A stretch of DNA of 64,000 nucleotides, from contig JAQPZY010001334.1 in assembly GCA_029931535.1 (NCBI GenBank), positions 1,984,001 through 2,048,000 on the forward strand, read 5' to 3'. Each line of letters opens with the position of its first letter. Position 1 is the stretch's first letter. The notes beneath the pieces are model-generated. The model was not told the DNA's origin, did no database searches, and was given only the letters and a program-made list of their open reading frames with translations. This DNA comes from Margaritifera margaritifera. Taxonomy: Eukaryota; Mollusca; Bivalvia; Unionida; Margaritiferidae. Below, piece after piece: positions 1 through 11,203 of the stretch. Both the position numbers and the translations under genes were made by a program.

Positions 1-10
1 GATCATTTGG

Positions 11-648
11 TATTATGAATCTTACTATCTGACATAATAAACATCCACTCTGACAACAAAAGGCACATGAAGAGTATTATGAATCTTGATAAAAGACATA
101 ATAAACATGGACTTTGACAACAAAAGGCACATGAATAGTATTAAGAATCTTGATATCTGACATAATAAACATCCACTCTGACAACAAAAGGCACATGAAG
201 AGTATTAAGAATCTTGATATCTGACATAATAAACATCCACTCTGACAACAAAAGGCAAATAAAGAATATTATGAATCTTACTATCTGACATAATAAACAT
301 GGACTTTGACAACAAAAGGCACATGAATAGTATTAAGAATCTTGATATCTGACATAATAACCATCCACTTTGACAACAAAAGGCACATGAAGAGTATTAA
401 GAATTTTGATATCTGACATAATAAACATCCACTCTGACAACAAAAGGAACATGAAGAGTATTAAGAATCTTGATATCTGACATAATAAACATCCACTCTG
501 ACAACAAAAGGCACATGAAGAGTATTAAGAATCGTGATATCTGACATAATAAACATCGACTTTGACAACAACAGGCCACATGAAGAGTATTATGAATCTT
601 GATGTCTCGACATTATAAACATCCACTTTGACAACAAAAGGCACATAT
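11..648. repeat. 64-bp tandem satellite, about 10 copies
   Basis: Ten head-to-tail copies begin at 11, 75, 139, 203, 267, 331, 395, 459, 523 and 588, so the period is 64 bp, with one 65-bp step caused by a single-base insertion. Each unit carries TATTA(T/A)GAATCTT, then GACATAATAAACAT, then TTTGACAACAAAAGG or a close variant. Units differ by a few bases and fall into subtypes (TATG/TAAG and CCACTCTG/GGACTTTG). The open frame on the minus strand across 397-579 is only a reading of this repeat. The array probably continues left of the window. Confidence 0.95.
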
Positions 649-2512
649 AGAGGGAGATTACCTTCTTATCATGAACAAACCATAGAGGGTCCATTCTAGA
701 ATTGAACATTTTGAGGGGACAATCCTGCCTCCATTTGAAAAAAGGGGAATATTTTCTAAATATAGAAGGTATTTAAGAAAGAAATATAATGTATAGCTTG
801 AAAAGGTGATGTGTGATGTTCATGCATTCAGTTGATTTTTCAGCCCAAGTTTTTTTAAATTAGTGTGAATGATGCAATTGTACATCCTAGAATAGGCCCT
901 GTCATATGGATCAAAAGTCATGATGATGATAATTTATTACAGTAAGGAACTATTGCTAAGAGTAAATTATAGAGTATGGTCAAGCTGGTCATATTCAAAG
1001 CTCCAACTCTGACTATCATTTAAGAATTTTTGTACCAATCTGTGTTGAATAGATATTTTTTTTTATGGCAAAGAAGACTTGATTTTCAAATGAGCTGACT
1101 TGACTGAAGATAAACTATGATAATGGCTTAAAGGGTTAGAAGAAAATTACAGTTCAAAAGTTGAACATTGCCATCACAGCATTACAAACTTGTTGGAGTG
1201 AGACACTAACGACTCTCCATTTCTGAAAGGATAAACTCTCTTAGGTAACCAAGATGAATTTGGTACCTGAGTGGCAGCTGGCAACAGAACTGGACAAGCT
1301 TTCCATCAATGACCTTTTTACTGATCCAGACTGCTGGGTAGCTCTGAGGTCAGGGGTGGGGGTAACTGACCTAGGTGCACTGTTAAACAAAAATGCATTA
1401 AAAATCATATTGTGCGGATAGTAATTAATTGCAAAGGGTGCTGACAGTAAACTCTGAAATTATTCTAAAATCAAATATTAGCAAATTTTATCGCCTAGTA
1501 CAGTTACAAGAACGATGTATTTTCAGTGACATTTATTTCAGGTTTGCTTCCCAGGTTGATGAAATTATCTATTGGCAGTATCTCTGACATTTAGTAATTT
1601 TTAATACCATTAAAGTTTTGCAAATAGAGTCAATTCAGCATGTTGGCAACTAAATTTTAGCATGTAATATATGCTTACAGTAACACTTTATTGCATCATT
1701 TTTACTTAACAATATTTTCACCTATATACAACTTCCTCTGAAAATTCACTACAAATTTGTGCCCACTAAAATTTTGTGATTTATAGGTTTTTAATACTCA
1801 ACTGTGACAGCCCCAATTTAATGAAAATTTTTACAAGATAACAAGATTTGAAAAACTGCTGATGCTTAAGACCTGGAAAAAAAAAATGAAACAGGTTATC
1901 CATTAAAAATTGTGAAACATTTAGTAAATCTTTCATTTTAGCTTACTCGTACAACCCCATTCACAGCAATGTCATTTGTTCAGTCATATGCAATAAATAA
2001 ATTCCTATACTTTGCCTACTGGAATCATGTATTTATCTTCATTCTCCACCATTTTGTTACATCACAAGTCCCATGCATACCATGACCTTGATGGAACAAA
2101 AAAAAACAACCACTGTCCTACACAGAATTCTTTGGAACATGATTTAAAATTACTTAGTCCAGTACATTCAGAACTCTAAATCAAGTGCCACTACCAGACT
2201 GTGTGACCAGATTCATCATGACGTGGTCAAATTAATGCAATTTTTTATTACAAATACTCAAAAATTAGAGGTGACAATTTGCATGTTCAAGTACAATATA
2301 TGGGAGAATGTTTGAGAGAGAAATGGAGATTTGAGCTTATTTGCGTGTAGGAGCAGTGAGATGCAAAACACACCTGGTGATTTTAGTATTGCAGATTGCA
2401 TTTGTACCAGACATATATCTGCATCAAATTTTTTTAGACAATACAATTTTAGTGAAAAAAAGTTTGCATGCTAAATTTGTTAACTTTTTATGCCACTAAA
2501 CTTTTGTGATTT
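649..2512. other. AT-rich non-coding stretch
   Basis: No supportable gene is visible. A short plus-strand open segment at about 1,245-1,370 (beginning MNLVPEWQLATELDKL) follows an AG and ends near a GT. It could be an outlying piece of the hAT fragment at 2,882-3,315, but nothing decides this. The rest is low-complexity AT-rich DNA. Confidence 0.5.
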
Positions 2513-2519
2513 AGAGTAC

Positions 2520-2560
2520 TTACTTCTGTCTTACAGAATTCATCAACTCACTAATCCGAT
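2520..2560 (-). pseudogene. Decayed third copy of the 4.7-kb exon
   Basis: Read on the minus strand, this stretch and its donor (GTAAGTACTC) match the duplicated exon at 4,746-4,794. The flank ATTTAGAGTACTTACTTCTG is shared with 4,727-4,750. The copy has lost about six bases inside, which breaks the intron phase kept by the other two copies, so I read it as a dead exon copy. It shows that the exon and its downstream intron edge were duplicated more than once. Confidence 0.5.
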
Positions 2561-2881
2561 TAGGTAGGTTTTCTTATCTCCTATGATCAATACAGAAAAT
2601 TATCAGCTATTGATGGGTGTGCAATACAAAAATAATATAGGTCTGCGCTGATAATTGGAAATTGTAAACAGTGATAGGTACATTTAAAAGGAAAATTTCG
2701 CTAAGCCTTATGAAACCACTGCAACAGATTCTGTAATATTTCAGAGAGAGAAATCTCCCTTGGGCCAATTGAATTGGATATGCAAGTTACAATTGCATTA
2801 TTATATTATAATATCTTAATTTACCTATTGTATATCCATGGCAAGTAATTTCAAAGTTCTAATGTTTTGCATTTTGTATTG

Positions 2882-3315
2882 CAGTGGTGAAGCTGTCTGA
2901 GAGGTTCATCACGTTAACCCAGAGTGAGAGAACTGCACTGGAAGATGAAATTCAGGACTACATTCTGACTCCCGAAGAAGAACTTTCCAAATTTGACAGA
3001 GACAGTACCAGTCTTGGGCAGTTTGGCAGACAGTTGGCAATCTGACTCTACCCACAGACAGGAAACAATTTAAACTTCTTTGTGAACTCAGTAGAGTTGT
3101 ACTGACATTTCCATATTCCAATGCAGACACTGAAAGGACATTTTCCATTCTGAGGAAAATTCAGGCTGACTCTAGAGGAAACCTGGATCCAGTGACAGTA
3201 CATAATCTTTTAAGTATTAAGATGAAAAATGATAAGGACTGCCACCAATATAATCCAAGCAATGATCTTGTAAGAAGGCTAAAAATGCTTGTGTTACATA
3301 TATGGAGAGTGTGAA
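2882..3315 (+). pseudogene. hAT transposase C-terminal dimerisation fragment
   Basis: The plus strand encodes the end of a hAT-superfamily transposase. The first part reads VVKLSERFITLTQSERTALE and following; after a one-base frame slip near 3,025 comes the hallmark block FPYSNADTERTFSILRKIQ (about 3,109-3,165), then an HNLLSIKM stretch and a stop near 3,315. In the family this C-terminal region mediates dimerisation and carries the last catalytic Glu. The slip makes this copy inactive. It matches the fragment at 51,700-51,977 (same DYILxPxxEL and SNADTER order), so both come from one hAT lineage. No terminal repeats or target duplication were found around it. Confidence 0.85.
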
Positions 3316-3329
3316 AGGCAACAAGTTAA

Positions 3330-4020
3330 TGTGAATGAACTGAATTAAATATTTTAATATTAAAAATATGGAAATTTGTTCAATAGTAGTAATATTTGCC
3401 CATTTGCATGCAAAAAATTGGGTCGATTAAAAACCTCCATCTTTTGAGGTCAAAACTCCTGACAAAATTTTGCAGATCTCCCTCTTTGTTCGAAGCTGAC
3501 CCCTCATTTTTATCACATGTATGATTTATTCATCCTCTGCATAAGTTAATTTCATATGTCCATAATTTTCAGAGTTACTTTCAATGTTGCATAAGAACTG
3601 CACAGTTAGTTATGACAACACTTACTCATCCTGTGTGTGAATTGCACTGTCGCAGTTTTTATTAGGCTTTGGGTAAATATGGAATGTATAAGTACCAATG
3701 AACAAAATCAAAAGACAGAATTAACCCCTCTGGAAACAAAATACATTTATTTAGAGACAAAAGCCAAAGGATTAATTCACTGATGACATAAAGAGATTAA
3801 CTCAATAAACAAAGGGTGTAAACAGCTGCACTATCGTGAACAAATGATGGCTTGGTGTGTAGGTTAACTGTACCATCAAAAAAGCAACAAATGACACAAA
3901 TCTTTTACAATGACAATCAAATCTGGAAAACAATAATCACTTATTAAAGACAAAGACAAAGACCTCATTCACCCCAGGCATTATGTATTGACTGGAAAGA
4001 CATGCAACATACTTGACCAC
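3330..4020. other. Non-coding intergenic or 3' flank sequence
   Basis: AT-rich sequence with no supportable coding region, RNA gene or repeat boundary. Confidence 0.5.
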
Positions 4021-4022
4021 TA

Positions 4023-4666
4023 CAGTGAAGCCCTTTAATTGGATTTCTCATTATGACATTATAGGCATTGTGTGGTTTTTCACAAAAGATAAAGAAACAA
4101 TACAAACCTCTGAACTGACCATGTACTTCCCAACTGCTTCCTTTAAGAATGGTTAATCGTAATGGGGATTTGCACGACTTTGCACTACAATGGTTGTTAG
4201 TGACATGTACTTTAGTCTGGTTTATGGGTAGTAGTATATGACGCTACGTGTAGATTTTAGGAAAACGGTTTCCAGCCCCAACTTTTAGAAAAAACCCTCC
4301 TCAGTGGTCATGGTTACAAAGGATTAAATAAAAGTCAGTGGTGTTTATCTCTGTTTATGCAGTATGGTTGTTCATAGCAGTGTTGTAGAACAATCATCAC
4401 TTGCCTGCAGACCCTCCTAAGCAGTCAGTGTTACAAAGGAATAAATAAAGGTGAGTGGTCTTTATCTCTGCAATGCGGTCATTCATTGCAGTGTCGAAAA
4501 ACACATATTTTGCCTAACATTCCTGGTCACTGGTCATTGGTCATGTTCAGCAGGTGGTCACTCACAACAGTGCATTTATATAACAAACAGAACCATGCAT
4601 GATGATTGTGGTTGTAAATGAAAGGTGACTGCTCATATCAGATGTTGCTCAAGACAGGTTTTACTG
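4023..4666. mobile_element. MITE with CAGTRAARCC termini, copy 1
   Basis: This 644-bp non-coding block starts CAGTGAAGCCC after TA and ends GGTTTTACTG, the inverted form of the other copy's terminus CAGTAAAAGCTG. It is colinear along its length with 45,587-46,127 (shared blocks: TTATGACATTAT, TTACAAAGGA(T/C)T(A/G)AATAAA, TCATAGCAGT, TTTTGCCTAA). The flanking TA is intact on the left and reads CA on the right. TA duplications suggest mobilisation by a Tc1/mariner-type transposase. There is no coding capacity. Confidence 0.65.
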
Positions 4667-4673
4667 CACTTAC

Positions 4674-4716
4674 TTCTGCCTCATGACTTTACAGAGTTCA
4701 TCTACTCCAGTTTTCA
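4674..4716 (-). CDS. Alternative exon B (tandem duplicate) of the minus-strand host gene
   Basis: Minus-strand exon of 43 nt encoding (V)KTGVDELCKVMRQ(K). The donor is GTAAGTGC and the acceptor is AAAAATTAG. It aligns with exon A at 4,746-4,794 and has the same phases: two bases complete a codon at its start and two bases are left at its end. The VDELCK(A/V)MRQ core is conserved and the reading frame is open, which argues for function, although its acceptor is weaker than exon A's (TTTTCAAACAG). Only 29 nt (4,717-4,745) separate it from exon A, too short for an intron, so A and B could only be used alternatively. It may instead be a recent dead duplicate. Confidence 0.55.
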
Positions 4717-4745
4717 CTAATTTTTGTTTTATTTAGAGTACTTAC

Positions 4746-4794
4746 TTCTGCCTCATGGCTTTACAGAGTTCATCAACTCTTTCTCTGACTAAAT
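4746..4794 (-). CDS. Exon A, last exon seen of the minus-strand host gene
   Basis: Minus-strand exon of 49 nt encoding (D)LVRERVDELCKAMRQ(K). The acceptor is ATTTTCAAACAG and the donor GTAAGTAC, both strong. It begins by completing a codon whose first base ends the exon at 8,547-8,619, giving ...FFPGR-D-LVRERV..., and leaves two bases for the next exon, so the chain is phase-consistent. The acidic-basic helical sequence could be part of a coiled coil. The following exon should start with one base; I found no convincing candidate between here and the left edge, so the gene may continue out of the window. Confidence 0.75.
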
Positions 4795-5109
4795 CTGTTT
4801 GAAAATAAAATTAAAATTTTTTAGTAACATTTGACAAAAGATATAGATATTATCTAATATAGAACACAACTAAATTTGAAAAATGAGTATTTTATGAGAA
4901 ACAGTTTTTTTCCCATCTTCTTGTGAATGAAAAAAAACAAAACATAAAACTTACAAATTTCTTGGTTGAATTCGATGAGAATTTAGATTCAAAGTTTCAT
5001 ATTTGATCATATAGTATTGGGACACATTATTTCTATACAACAGCATGTATGCTTGAATATTTAACATAATATAAATTGCAAGTGAATGAAAATACAGACA
5101 TTCTTAAAA

Positions 5110-5560
5110 TTTAGACTTCTGTGACCACTAGTCTAATATGTTTACCAAATTTATCTAGGTGCCTTAAATGGTTTGGAGTTTTGGTCCAGAAATAAAAGTG
5201 TGGATAATGGATGAATGGATGGACAGACAAACAGGCAAAAACATTAAAAATATTTAAACTTAAGAACCAAATTTCTACAAGATATTGAATGGTTTTGGAT
5301 TTATGTTCTGGAAACAAAAGTGTGAATGATGGACAGATGAATGAACAGTCAAATGAATGAAAATGTTAAAAATATTGAAACTGAAGAATTGTGTGTTGCT
5401 GTTAGGAAAGGGCACATTTGGACTAATACAGATGTAAACCAAATTTCACAGAAATATTATATATGGTTTTGGAGTTTTGCCTTGGAAACAAGTGTGGATA
5501 ATGGATGAATGGATAAAAACTGACAAAAACATAAAAAATATTGAAACTGAAGAATTGTGT
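5110..5560. repeat. Tandem-repeat family T1, short array
   Basis: About two and a half copies of a 160-190 bp unit containing CTAATATGTTTACCAAATTT, TGGTTTTGGAGTTTTG, AAACAAAAGTGTGGATAATG, GACAGACAAACAGG and ATATTGAAACTGAAGAATTG. The same unit forms the longer array at 41,560-42,660. Non-coding. Confidence 0.8.
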
Positions 5561-7740
5561 CATTTTCATAGTGAGTGATTTCATGGGAAATCTGTGCTTT
5601 CGTTGTCCACTTTCCTGACTTCATTAAAATAATACCTGGGATGCAACAGTCACTGCCTTGATTACTAAATGTCTTAGATTTTGTTCAGTGTAACTTTTTT
5701 ATAGGGTTGAAGAGCGTGAGTTTAAGGATTTTCACATTGCGGGGAGGAGGACTGCTGTTACTCTCAAGGAGATAATCACAGTTGGATCAGCCATGCTATG
5801 CCAATCTCTTTACTGATTCAGTTTCTCCATTCTCTGATGAGTTTGAAATATGTATACATGTTGATGGCTATTGAGCTTCATTTTGATAGCAGCTGGCTTA
5901 AAAGGTGATAGGGTACAACCTGATCTGCAGCTACAGTTGAGAACTATTTAGTGCTACTGAAATTTCCATACATAATTAGTCATTTCACTAAGTGACCAAG
6001 ACCAAACAAATCTGATAATCAGAAATTGCCAATTTTTCCAGTTTTACAAAGAAATAAAAAAATAAACAAAAGTATTTAAAAGAAGTACACACACAGAAAA
6101 ATGTATAACTACCTCCAAATGAATAATAGATCTTTCAAAGCAATAATAAATGGCTTAAACACAAAAATAGCAAGAACTGCATGGGACTGGATATTGGCCA
6201 AAATTTATCACAGCAATTTCAATCCCTATTTGGTCATTTCAATGAGAGTGACTTAAGCTCCATCATTTAATGAATCAGAAAAGCATTGCTTAGGCTGGTC
6301 AATTAAAATTATGTATGTGTAAAAGTTTGAACATTATTCATCAAATAAGATCTTCTACATGGTCATCTCATGCACATCAGCATATGGTTACTCTTCATTT
6401 ACTTGTCACTAATTTTCTGTATGTATTCATGATGTTTTAGCTTGAGTCTGGTCCAAGACTGAATTTGTCAGGGATAATTTTCTCTGTGTAATTTTCTTCA
6501 GTATAACTTCTTATTTCATATAATACAAGAAAAGATACAAAACAGAGCTGCCATTAGTAATAAACTTTATTTTACTTGGGATAGATGGAACACCATCTGC
6601 CCTCATCAATAAGAAGAAAAAGAAAAGTTATAAGCATGTATCTTAGCTGGGTTCTCATTCACTCCTAATTCAAACTACAAAATAATTTATTGGAATTCCA
6701 CCAATCCCTGATGTATATCTTTCAATGAAATACCCATAATCATAGATTTAACTCATAAAAGAAAAGTCATATAAAGCTCTAATAGAGTTTCAAAGTTCTG
6801 TAAAAGAACATATTGCTCATATATATACATACCCATATACATATTTTTGACTTCCAAATGACACTGTGAATCACTTTAAATTTATGATATTCCAATTTTC
6901 GAGGTTTCCATGGGCAATCTAGACCACAAATTTCAAGTCACAATGAAATATGAACCAAGCTGATATTCAAAGTGCGCTTCCCCTCCCCCTATGCTGTAAC
7001 TTGTTTGTTTTAATACCAATGCTATTTTTTTTACTATATATATCTCATTATACATTAATGCAAGATATCTATGGAAATGTACTGATTATGATTTAATTTG
7101 CATATAGAATTTCATGAACTTGAAAGCTTTAAACTATGTAATCACTATCTGATGCTACAGTAATAAATGCAATATTACTCGCAATTTGTGCTCTTCTTTA
7201 CTTCACAAAGCATATATTACATCCATTTAAAATAACAAATACTCAATAAAACTTCATGCAATCTAATGAAATTTGCAAATGTTTGAGAAACATGAATGCA
7301 TTAAAGTTCAAGAAAATAAAATGTCAATCACAGTTTGTGCCATTTTTAAGCACACATATCCTTGAATAATGTTAGAAGCTGTTTATTCATGAAAATATCC
7401 AACATACATGTCCTGAAGGTACTGTATTATCTACAGTTAGACACTGTTCCATACTGAATAGATATATTAATATGAAAGCAATTGCTGTGTCTGATTCAGA
7501 TATTAGTCATCTCAAGAATAAAAAAAGTTTTCATTACATTTTTGTGTTCTATTGATCACAAGTACTATTCATTTTCCCACAGAGCAAATGGAATGCAAGA
7601 ACACATTGCTATTACTTATAACATTTCATACATATAACTAACTGCTGAATAAACAATCAGCAGGTCAGTCTTGGTTTCTCAAAGCCCATTTAAATCACAT
7701 CCATCCAAAGTCATACTTTGTCATGTGTGGAGATAATTCC
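5561..7740. other. Intron sequence without recognisable features
   Basis: AT-rich intron of the minus-strand gene. A plus-strand segment at 5,704-5,815 (EFKDFHIAGRRTAVTLKEII) is open for a short way but has no support and no family I recognise. Confidence 0.5.
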
Positions 7741-7756
7741 CTTTGTAATGATTGAC

Positions 7757-8034
7757 TTAAGGGCAGATGTTTTTCTGGTTGATAGAGAACTTATCTGATA
7801 GAACATCCCTGCTGTCCACCTGTTTATTTAATTGAGCAATTACCTGGGATGAATACCACTCATAAAAGCGGGATTGGAGTTCCTCCTTGGAGAATTTGTT
7901 CACAGAAAAATCTGGGGGTTCCATGCATGTCACTGGCACGAAGGTATGATGCAGTTTCCTTTAAATCAGACAGCAGTCTCTCCCTGCAATGTGCTTTGAA
8001 ACCATCAAAAATAGCTACCACCTTCTGTCTACAC
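7757..8034 (-). pseudogene. pogo/Tigger-type DDE transposase fragment
   Basis: The minus strand carries the end of a DDE transposase of the pogo/Tigger (jerky-like) group in two frames. From about 8,034, VVAIFDGFKAHCRERLLSDL resembles the family's LILDGFxxH block with a catalytic Asp. After a frame slip near 7,945 comes MEPPDFSVNKFSKEELQSRF followed by YEWYSSQV, matching the usual LQPLDVSVNKPFK...W block. The conserved Gln-Pro-Leu-Asp has become Glu-Pro-Pro-Asp. The piece is short, frameshifted and lacks the DNA-binding N-terminus, so it is a relic inside the host intron. Confidence 0.65.
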
Positions 8035-8546
8035 TAATTACAGCAGTGGTATTAAGCTAGTTTGATTTTAAATACATGCAAAATGTTGTCTGCTTCTTTG
8101 ATTTGGATCTTATCATTATGCTAAGTGATAGCAATTATTAACTTACCTAATCAATCTAATTACTGCAGTATAGATTAAGCCTCTTTGCTTGGAAATGCAT
8201 AAGTGAATGACAGTACAATCTTTTTGAGAGATATACTTGTCGTCACTCAATATTTATTGGGAGGGGGGTAGTAATTTTTTATTTTGTAAATGACAAATCC
8301 ATGAAATGAAATACCTACAAAAATGCCTTTTTTAAAAACCAAACCATGAAATGAAATACCCACAAATTTAAAGTGATTCACAGTACGTAAAAATGTATAA
8401 AAGATATGAGAAAACATAAATAGACACAAGGACAGATATTCAAATATTGATCAGGGTAATTTCTAATAGGGGCTGTGCACAAATCTTGAAACTGGACCCT
8501 GTAATTATTTATCAATCTCATTTTACAGTCAAATACTGTCACTTAC

Positions 8547-8619
8547 CCCTGCCAGGAAAGAATTTCTGAGGTTTAATTGATGACAAAAGATAGTCAGTCA
8601 CCTCTTGTAAAGGTATAGA
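8547..8619 (-). CDS. Exon of the minus-strand host gene
   Basis: Minus-strand exon of 73 nt encoding SIPLQEVTDYLLSSIKPQKF FPGR, with one base carried to the next exon. The acceptor has a long pyrimidine run ending TTTTTCAG and the donor is GTAAGTGAC. Only one frame is open; it starts in phase 0, as required by the exon at 9,488-9,545, and ends in phase 1, as required by the exons at 4.7 kb. No domain recognised. Confidence 0.8.
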
Positions 8620-9487
8620 CTGAAAAAAAAAAAGAAAATACTGAATGAATTCAAAGAAAAACAAATACATTAAAGTGCCCAAATTAAGTGTAAGGAAGCT
8701 ACTATTGCCCTGTACCTTTCTGATAGTTCACCGTTGAAACAAGAATTGCTCATTGTGCATTTTGAGCAAGGTGAAAATGAAAATGGAAAATTTTCTGAAA
8801 TGATGAAAAAATGTATGAAGGTACATATCGCTTAAATTTGTTCTTCATTTTTATACAAGAAATTCAGCAATAATATTAGAGTACAAAATATAAATGTACA
8901 TAAAAACTATTACAGTAAACTTCAACTTATCAAGAATTAATGAATGTTGTACACTGGACTACTGTGTATGTATGTGTATGTCTCTTGCAATTGAACCAGG
9001 GTCAATTAAAAGTCCTTGAAAATTGTGCATTCTTGTATTTAGCTTTTTAAAGATTTCACTCTAGTAAGCTATATTTTATTAAAAAAGACAAGAAGCTGGC
9101 CTGCATGTTGAGCCAGCCCATGAGCTTTTGGTAAATTGGTGTATCAAGATGTATCCACATACCAACATGACTCTGTGAACAACTGTACTTGAGAAACTGA
9201 TCTCATACAAAACTTTAACATTAAGGTTAATCTAAGGCGTAGATGGACATACATCTGGACATATGGGCAAACATACACACCAAAGTGATCACCAAATTGA
9301 GCTTCTGCCAAGGCAGGCTTGACAATGAAAGACATTTCCATTTTGCTGAATAAGTTTAAGATAGGAATCTGATGGCCTTTCAAAATAGCAAGAGAACCTA
9401 AATGGCATGAATATGGTGATTTTATTTACAAAAAATATTCTAATTGCTTTGACTCATTGCAAAGCTACACTTATAGAACTTGTTTAC
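8620..9487. other. Intron
   Basis: Intron of about 870 bp between two phase-matched exons of the minus-strand gene. AT-rich, nothing else seen. Confidence 0.6.
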
Positions 9488-9545
9488 CTTTGGAAAATCA
9501 TCAGATGAATCATCTGGCATGCTCTTGATGCTGGCACAACTTGAA
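9488..9545 (-). CDS. Exon of the minus-strand host gene
   Basis: Minus-strand exon of 58 nt encoding (S)SSCASIKSMPDDSSDDFPK, a short acidic Ser-rich linker. The acceptor is CATCTATTCAAG and the donor GTAAACAAG. It needs one base to complete its first codon's partner: the exon at 21,922-22,042 ends with AG and this exon begins with T, making Ser. It ends in phase 0, matching the next exon. A different AG six bases further in could be the acceptor, but it would break the phase. Confidence 0.7.
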
Positions 9546-9849
9546 CTTGAATAGATGATACAAAAATTCATAAGAATATACTGTACATTCATTTATTTGT
9601 GAAGGTATAATTTTTCTGTGGTTGTGCCAAAAATGACATCTTCATCAATACAAAAACTCATGGAGTCATCTCTGATAATAATAATAATGATAATAATATT
9701 ATTTTATGCTTTAAGGCCGTGAATTACTGGATTTTTCAAGTAAAATAATCTTGATAATTCACTGGAGTGAAATACGATAAATAATTTTTCACTGCCAATC
9801 AATAAACATTGTTAACATTATGACTAAGAAATTTTGAGGTATTTTAAGA

Positions 9850-9925
9850 CACTTGTGTGGTCTAGAGGTAATTATGGCCACCTCATATGCAGACAAACTG
9901 AATTTAAATCCAACAATGTGCAAAT
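9850..9925 (+). repeat. tRNA-derived SINE head (degenerate)
   Basis: The sequence TGTGGTCTAGAGGTAATTAT followed about 40 bases later by CTGAATTTAAATCC is laid out like the A-box and B-box of a tRNA-derived SINE promoter, and a T-rich run follows at 9,930. The B-box differs from GGTTCGAATCC at several positions, so the copy is old and unlikely to be transcribed. Confidence 0.45.
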
Positions 9926-10166
9926 ATTTTTTTTTTCCTTTACTTTTTTTAATGTGCTGTTTTAGCTTGAATTGGGAAGGAAAATTATGTTACTACTGAT
10001 ATTTTCTGTGTGAATATACACAAAAAACAGCAAAACATAAACGGTAAACTGCAGACATTATCGCGCGGGATACAGTATAAAATCTGCCACTTCAGTCTGT
10101 TATACATATTGCTAGCCAATACATTTGAGCATCAAATAAAAAGAAAATTTGCTTCCTCTGAGTTAA

Positions 10167-10272
10167 TAATGGATATATTTCATTGAGTGAAAAACTGAAG
10201 TATTTTCACTTGTGGCTTTGCCACTCTTGAAAATAAATAGCTTTTCACCCACTCAATAAAATATATCTGTTA
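10167..10272. repeat. Imperfect palindrome, about 48-bp arms
   Basis: The left arm (ATATATTTCATTGAGTGAAA...) and the right arm, read in reverse (ATATATTTTATTGAGTGGGT...), pair around a centre at TGTGGCTTTGCCAC. The unit looks like a very short fold-back MITE. No target duplication is clear. Confidence 0.6.
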
Positions 10273-10937
10273 TTCACTAATTTCAAGTGAATATCCTCTC
10301 TGTAATAATTACTACTACTACTGATACTTTATTCAGTGAGGGTAACTTGATTAAAGTACAATTCATACAGGTCATGTCGGCATTCAGTACTGACTTTTTC
10401 TGCTACAGGTGTCATTTTTTAGAACTGGATTATACATACCTTTCAATAGTGATTATTTACTTTATTTCACTCCTCACTGATCAATGTTCCTCTTTATATA
10501 AATAAATGCCCCGATAAATACATGTGACAAAATAAATGTTAAAGTATGTCAACATTTTTAGATCAGGCTAAGTAAGAGGTGTGATCCAGTATAAACGAGA
10601 TTTAACGTCGCATTATGATGTCACAATGAACTAGAAAAAATCTGAACTAACCCCTGCACTAGTAATGATTTGACACTATGTCCCTTTTTTTTAGACCCAA
10701 TTTCGTCTGGAAGTTTTGTGATGACAAATACGGTGCAGATTACTCAACACACAGGAATAAAGAGACTTTGGTGAAACTTCTTTAGCATTAAATTTTAGAA
10801 CAACAATTAATATTTTATTTAAGATCAGTAAAGGTGCCTACATGACTATGCTGACGCATACTTTAGTCAATACTATTCTCCCTTGAGACTCTCTATCAAG
10901 ATTTCTAATTCCACACTTGAATTTAAAAAAAAAAGAA
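10273..10937. other. Intron sequence without recognisable features
   Basis: AT-rich intron between the palindrome and the left end of the DIRS element. Nothing supportable is seen. Confidence 0.5.
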
Positions 10938-10940
10938 AAT

Positions 10941-11010
10941 GGGCCCCCATCCATGCATACTTTAGATGTGATGGATGGGGGGCATTATTGGAGTAATCTG
11001 GAGGCTGAGT
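10941..11010. repeat. DIRS-A 3' outer terminus
   Basis: Starts GGGCCCCCATCC and runs to GGAGTAATCTGGAGGCTGAG. Its reverse complement is present almost base for base at 11,204-11,266 inside the internal complementary region. Confidence 0.85.
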
Positions 11011-11017
11011 GTGTATA

Positions 11018-11121
11018 ATGTAGCATTTTCACCTAGGTGCTTGCTTGAGTGGCGCTCTTTAAAGAGAAACAAAATCATGTGACAGCCATATATAACCAGC
11101 GGTTTTTCCCTCCACATCATA
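11018..11121. repeat. DIRS-A 3' inverted terminal repeat
   Basis: About 104 bp, inverted relative to 15,660-15,765. The longest identical block is CTCTTTAAAGAGAAACAAAATCA, preceded by GCTTG and followed by TATATAACCAGC and TTTTTCCCTCCAC. The TATATAA inside may serve as a TATA box of the terminal-repeat promoter. Confidence 0.9.
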
Positions 11122-11203
11122 TTTTAACCCTATTTTTGTTGGTTATAACACCTCATATTAGGGTGGGAACATATCATTGGGAGGGTTTATATATGCTCAG
11201 CCT

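Noticed and set aside
11..648. CRISPR-like array
   Set aside because: Units are contiguous 64-bp repeats without unique spacers, in an animal genome.
2374..2418. Possible next exon of the minus-strand gene (45 nt, phase-compatible, donor GTGTGT)
   Set aside because: The frame is open (YMSGTNAICNTKIT) and the phase would fit, but the pyrimidine tract and donor are weak and nothing else supports it.
9850..9925. Functional tRNA gene
   Set aside because: Box A and box B resemblance is degenerate and no cloverleaf can be drawn; better explained as a SINE head.
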